In this document: piece by piece, positions 60,293-64,000 of the stretch
Layout: every line of letters starts with the position of its first letter
Numbering within the stretch: position 1 is the stretch's first letter
NCBI GenBank assembly: GCA_947568835.1
Contig: OX387612.1
Span: 9,734,001 to 9,798,000, forward strand
From: Protonemura montana
Lineage: Eukaryota > Arthropoda > Insecta > Plecoptera > Nemouridae
DNA: 64,000 nt
Direction: 5' to 3'
The notes under the pieces: generated by a model
Database searches by the model: none
Seen by the model: only the letters and a program-made list of their open reading frames with translations
What the model was told of the DNA's origin: nothing
Position numbers and translations under genes: made by a program

Positions 60293-63200
60293 TTATAAAA
60301 GTAGTTTATCTCTGTTAAAGTATGTTTGTTTAGCTTTATAGAACATAACTTCCAAGCAAAATACAGCGAGTGCTGCGCCCATTGCTGTGCTGTAGATGAG
60401 AAGAAAAGGTAAAACTTTAGATAGTTCGATGACTTGGAAGTCATCTGGGTTTATGTCGTCTCTGTTTGGTCTCGTGGTATAGGAGGGCATGCGTTGCCTT
60501 AAACCGGCCTCCACCGTTCGGCGGAAACTGCAAAGCAGAGAGGATTTGACAACTTACTATTTTGTTTGTTAATAATGTATTACATAATTGCACAACTAAC
60601 GCGGGTGTTGACCCGCGAACAAGCAAGCACTCTTTAGAATTTAGGAACACCACAACCCGCTCAAAAATTGATGTGGAAACTCGAATCCCGATCTTTACCA
60701 ATCGCGGGTCTTGCTGAAATCAATCTATCGATCTAATGCACATTTTAAGTATTGATAATAAAATAAAGAATGACACTACGTTTATTTTAAATCTTAACTT
60801 TCCTCAAATTCTTTGCTGAGCCAGACTATGTGCTAAAAGGCACAATATGATACTAGTGCTAATACCTACTACCGTTGAGTGTAGGTTCTAGGTAGAGTTT
60901 CAACGTCAATGTTACAGTCTCTGCGTGAAAGATGGCCGCCAAATGACTACCTTACCGACAAAAATGCAGAGTACCGGAACGTCACGTTAAGTGGAGCCAC
61001 TGTCGTATGAAATTGAATTTTGATTTTTATAGTAGGTTAATCGCTTTTTAATATCGTTACGTGTATATCAATCGTTGAGGTAAACATTGATGGAGATTTT
61101 TGAGCATGAAAAGTCTCAAAAGCGAGTTAACCTACGAGAAATATCGAAATTAAAATTCATACGACAGTGGCTCCACTTAACGTGATTGTCCGGTACTCTG
61201 CATTTTTGTCGGTAAGGTAGTCATTTTTCACGCAGAGACTGTAACATTGACGTTGAAACTCTACCTATAACTTACACTCAACGCTACAACGCAGTAATCA
61301 ATATCAACCGAATGAAAAAAGGGTACTTCCAAAATGTGTCTTTACCTCACAAAGCACTTCAATGTTTTATACTCACGCAATGTCCATCAATTCCTTGAAC
61401 TGATAGTTCTTCATCATCGGCACCGACGACCATCTTGTGAAGAGTTTGACCTTCGTGTCCACGACCTTGCATGCCTTGATCTGTTCCAACCACGGCACAG
61501 CGAATTCTTTCGACATTAAGATGGCGGCACGACGTTCACAAAAAGAGTCGGTGAAAAATTCGACCGGCATTTCCTCCTTCAGCAGCTTGTTTGCGTTTCG
61601 CAGCAAGGAGTTGGCTTCGCTCTGGAAAATTATCCGTGGGTAACTCGTGATTTTCACTCAATTATTACTCCTATGTACCTATGTAACTATGTACCTATGT
61701 ACCTATGTACCTATGTACCTATGTACCTATGTAGCTATATACCTATGGACCTATGTACCTATGTACCTATGTACCTATGTACCTATGTACCTATGTACCT
61801 ATGTACCTATGACCTATGTACCTATGTATCTATGTACCTATGTACCTGTGTACCTATGTACCTATATACCTATATACCTATGTACCTATGTACCTATGTA
61901 CCTATGACCTATGTACCTCTGTACCTATGTACCTATGTAAAAAGCAAATTATTAAATAATTGAATGATAAGACTTAAACAGATTTTCCACCCTGATGGCG
62001 CAAAAGCTACCACAGATAAATTATATACATATATAATATTTTGATGGGGCTAAAGCTACAAAAGATACAGCATTTAATACTCCTTTTCTTCTCTAATCCT
62101 TCCTTTTATTATTATTTATTTTTTATCATTACTTTTATAAGTATTATTATCCTTATTTCTCAATCCTTATGAGACCAAGGCTACTACGGATACAGTTTCA
62201 ACAAATATTGCAACCTTATGTGGCAGTTAAATATCGCGGAACTTCCTACCCCATAGTTTTACAGGGCAATTTCATCCCAGGCTGGAATATCTGATCGTCT
62301 ATCCGTGGGATTGAATGTAGATTCAATCGGTTGCATGTGTGCAAAGTTCAGTTTTCCTAAATTTATCCTTTTTCTTGATTTCTCTTTTACCATGTGCATA
62401 CTAAAATATTTAAGGGAGGCTTAAAAATGTCTGACTTCAAATCTATGGTCAAACGTTTTCTTATCCTGCGTTGATTTAACCAGTGCGGACAAGTAAAAAA
62501 AAAAAAGTGACAAATGCAATTGTAAATGTATCTACCGTATAAGGGAAATGAAAGGAAATTGAAATATTTTCTTACAACTTTGACACATTTTCAAAGCTCC
62601 AAGACAATGTTATAAAAACGACGACTTGAAGTAAGAACACAAAAAAATTTACTATAAAAATGATAATAAACACTGGGACTAATACCAGCACATATCATTA
62701 ACTTCATTATCATCTCCAATGGACTTTTCTGAAAATACAAGTGACAGCTGGGCCAAAATCCAAATTCAAGATGACCGGTTACCGTTAAATTCGCTGCATT
62801 TCTATACTATACTTGTGCATATTCCTAAAACATTGTGGGTAGATCCTTAAACGATAGATACTGAAACCCATACAAATGTAAAATGACAATTCCTTAAAGC
62901 ACAAAGTGTCTTTGTGGAAATAAAATCATACCCCAATAGTTTGCACTTCAACAGTGCCTGGTGCCACAAGAATCGCGTAGCCTTTGTCCACCAAGCAATC
63001 GAGTTCCCGGAAAGGCAATTGAACGGTCGATGCTGACAGGCCGGACTGTAGCTCTATTACGAAGTACAAGTTGAGCAGGAATCCCATCGAGATGCTGGTG
63101 CCAACCAGAATGCGTCCTGCGAACTGGCTTGGTACTCTGTCCCATCCTGGAAGCAATGTTAATAAGTTGCAAGCGTTAATATCGCGATCGTAAATGTAAG

Positions 63201-63747
63201 AGATGGCCACACTCATAACTGAGCAAAAAAATTCAATAATCCGCATTTCTTGTAAAAGAGGACTTAGTTACATAGTACGCCTCTAATCAGAAAAGGTCCA
63301 AATTATATGAGTCTCTACTTCTAGGTTTTCGAAGCAATTTTAGCCCAAGATGGACCATCTAAGTTAGCCTTTTCAGAGGGTAGAACCGGAGAAATTTGAG
63401 TTTGGGATGGCTAGCGTAAACGAGTAATTACTGTAAGAGTTAAAGATTTTTAATAACAGCAGAGTTTATGAAAGAGTCAGTAAAAACTAAAATGGTGAAA
63501 AAAAGGACATTTGCTGGCACAACCTTGGTTACAAACACTGCCCAGAGTCCTGAGAAGAAGCTCGCTGAAGCTGATTGATCCGTCGTCGTCGCTACTGAAT
63601 GTCCTTGACAAGTGGCTCATGACCGTCATTGCGGTTGACAGAGTAACTAACGCCACAATACTTGCGATCCAGGTGTTGAGGGTAAAACTCTGCATCACCG
63701 AACTCAGCGAGTAAGTGAACGCAGGCTTGCGGACGAAGATTTGAGTG
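60293..63747 (-). CDS. Ionotropic receptor (IR75-like), 3' part in four exons
   Basis: IRs are chemosensory cation channels derived from iGluRs, acting in dendritic membranes of sensory neurons. Exons: 63524-63747, 62932-63146, 61377-61621 and 60293-60527 (stop included). All introns are GT-AG, and the joined frame stays open for 305 codons with consistent phases across each junction. Exon 1 gives the pre-TM1 segment (FVRKPAF), TM1 (TWIASIVALVTLSTAMTVM) and the pore region. The junction to exon 2 makes GSVCNQGWDRVPSQ. Exon 2 holds TM2 and the start of S2. Exon 3 is S2 (from SEANSLLRNANKLL). Exon 4 has the AFRRTVEAGLRQR helix and TM3 (about 28 residues from SKVLPFLLIYS). IR75-like is a judgement from the pore and S2 pattern, not from a search. 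The S1 half and start codon lie beyond the right edge. The introns hold a MITE, an octamer array and minisatellite relics. Confidence 0.88.
60872..61284. mobile_element. Long-TIR MITE inside the receptor's last intron
   Basis: Same family as 39292-39801, with arms CCGTTGAGTGTAGGTTCTAG and CTACCTATAACTTACACTCAACG (right arm partly diverged) and nearly complementary inner arms (GCAGAGTACCGGAACGTCAC and GTCCGGTACTCTGC). Possible flanking 6-bp duplication CTACTA/CTACAA. It fills half of the 849-bp intron and ends 92 bp from the exon 3 donor. Confidence 0.85.
61668..61940 (+). repeat. 8-bp satellite (CTATGTAC)n
   Basis: About 33 near-perfect octamers with a few variants and two 5-bp losses. It lies in the intron just upstream (in the gene's sense) of the exon 3 acceptor, starting about 47 bp away. 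The Met-Tyr-Leu-Cys-Thr-Tyr-Val-Pro ORFs across it are spurious. Confidence 0.97.
61975..62228 (+). repeat. Degenerate relics of the 49-bp minisatellite
   Basis: AGATTTTCCACCCTGATGGC, then GCAAAAGCTACCACAGATAA at 61979-62018, is a recognisable diverged unit. A second follows at about 62033-62075 (TTTTGATGGGGCTAAAGCTA). Another pair lies at about 62160-62225 (CAATCCTTATGAGACCAAGG and GCAACCTTATGTGGCAG). They share the orientation of the main array ending 4.2 kb away. Confidence 0.7.
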
Positions 63748-63906
63748 CTGGAACAATGAGATGATTGTCTTCATTACTTACGCCGTTTGAGTTAAAAAGC
63801 GATAATTTTTTTTACTCTCCTTACTACACATGGATTAAGTTAAAGTGATTTGTCTTTTAAATAGAAAAGATTGAGTCCTGAGAGCTGTACCTAATAATAA
63901 TTAGCC

Positions 63907-64000
63907 TCGTTGCAACTTTCACGTGTTCAACTGGGCGTGTGACTCTGTCCCAGTGCAACTTTCACGTTTTCGACTGGGCATGTGACTCTGTCCCAGTGCA
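63907..64000 (+). repeat. 43-bp minisatellite, start of a further array
   Basis: Just over two units (GTTGCAACTTTCACGTGTTC onwards) run off the right edge of the window. No TIR was recognised on its left. Confidence 0.9.

Noticed and set aside
61647-61963. Repetitive ORFs of about 90 codons across the octamer array
   Set aside because: They are direct translation of an 8-bp microsatellite that lies in an intron of a minus-strand gene.
63748-63790. GTAAGT donor just upstream of receptor exon 1 as the end of a further exon
   Set aside because: It would leave an intron of only about 34 bp, too short for normal splicing; the preceding exon is more likely outside the window.

Overview
The window reads as an insect nuclear genome: AT-rich, gene-poor, and dominated by dispersed and tandem repeats. 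Only two protein-coding genes are recognised, both on the minus strand. The first is an intact, single-exon vesicular acetylcholine transporter (VAChT, SLC18 family; 16592-18322). The second is the 3' part of an ionotropic-receptor gene (IR, chemosensory iGluR relative, IR75-like) in four exons between 60293 and 63747; its 5' exons lie beyond the right edge. IRs are protostome-specific, and the VAChT sequence is insect-like. I do not assign an order. In insects VAChT normally sits inside the first intron of choline acetyltransferase (ChAT), so much of the left part of the window may be ChAT intron, but I recognise no ChAT exon.

Layout. 0-16 kb: SINE copies, a 43-bp minisatellite, several small tandem repeats and fold-back elements. 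15.7-18.6 kb: a TIR-bounded element holding the 43-bp repeat, then VAChT and a GC-rich upstream segment with two GCCATNTT motifs. 19-38 kb: further SINEs, MITEs and two more 43-bp arrays, with an 86-bp minisatellite at 28.3 kb. 38-47 kb: a cluster of repeat arrays (54-bp, 47-bp, 36-bp, inverted 86-bp and inverted 54-bp) and long-TIR MITEs. 47.5-57.8 kb: one uninterrupted array of about 211 copies of a 49-bp unit. 58.5-64 kb: a full-length 5S-derived SINE, MITEs, the IR gene, and the start of another 43-bp array.

The main theme is tandem amplification of mobile-element parts. A 5S-rRNA-derived SINE carries one to several head-to-tail copies of its 91-bp 5S-like head. A tRNA-like-headed SINE (11.2-11.6 kb), with its own 70-bp head repeated, shares the same 3' body and tail. 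The 43-bp minisatellite lies within elements bounded by inverted repeats. A 92-bp repeat lies between 15-bp TIRs. A MITE has triplicated 47 bp of its terminus. Most of the minisatellite units contain a short dyad. The two genes are not functionally linked beyond both being neuronal or sensory.
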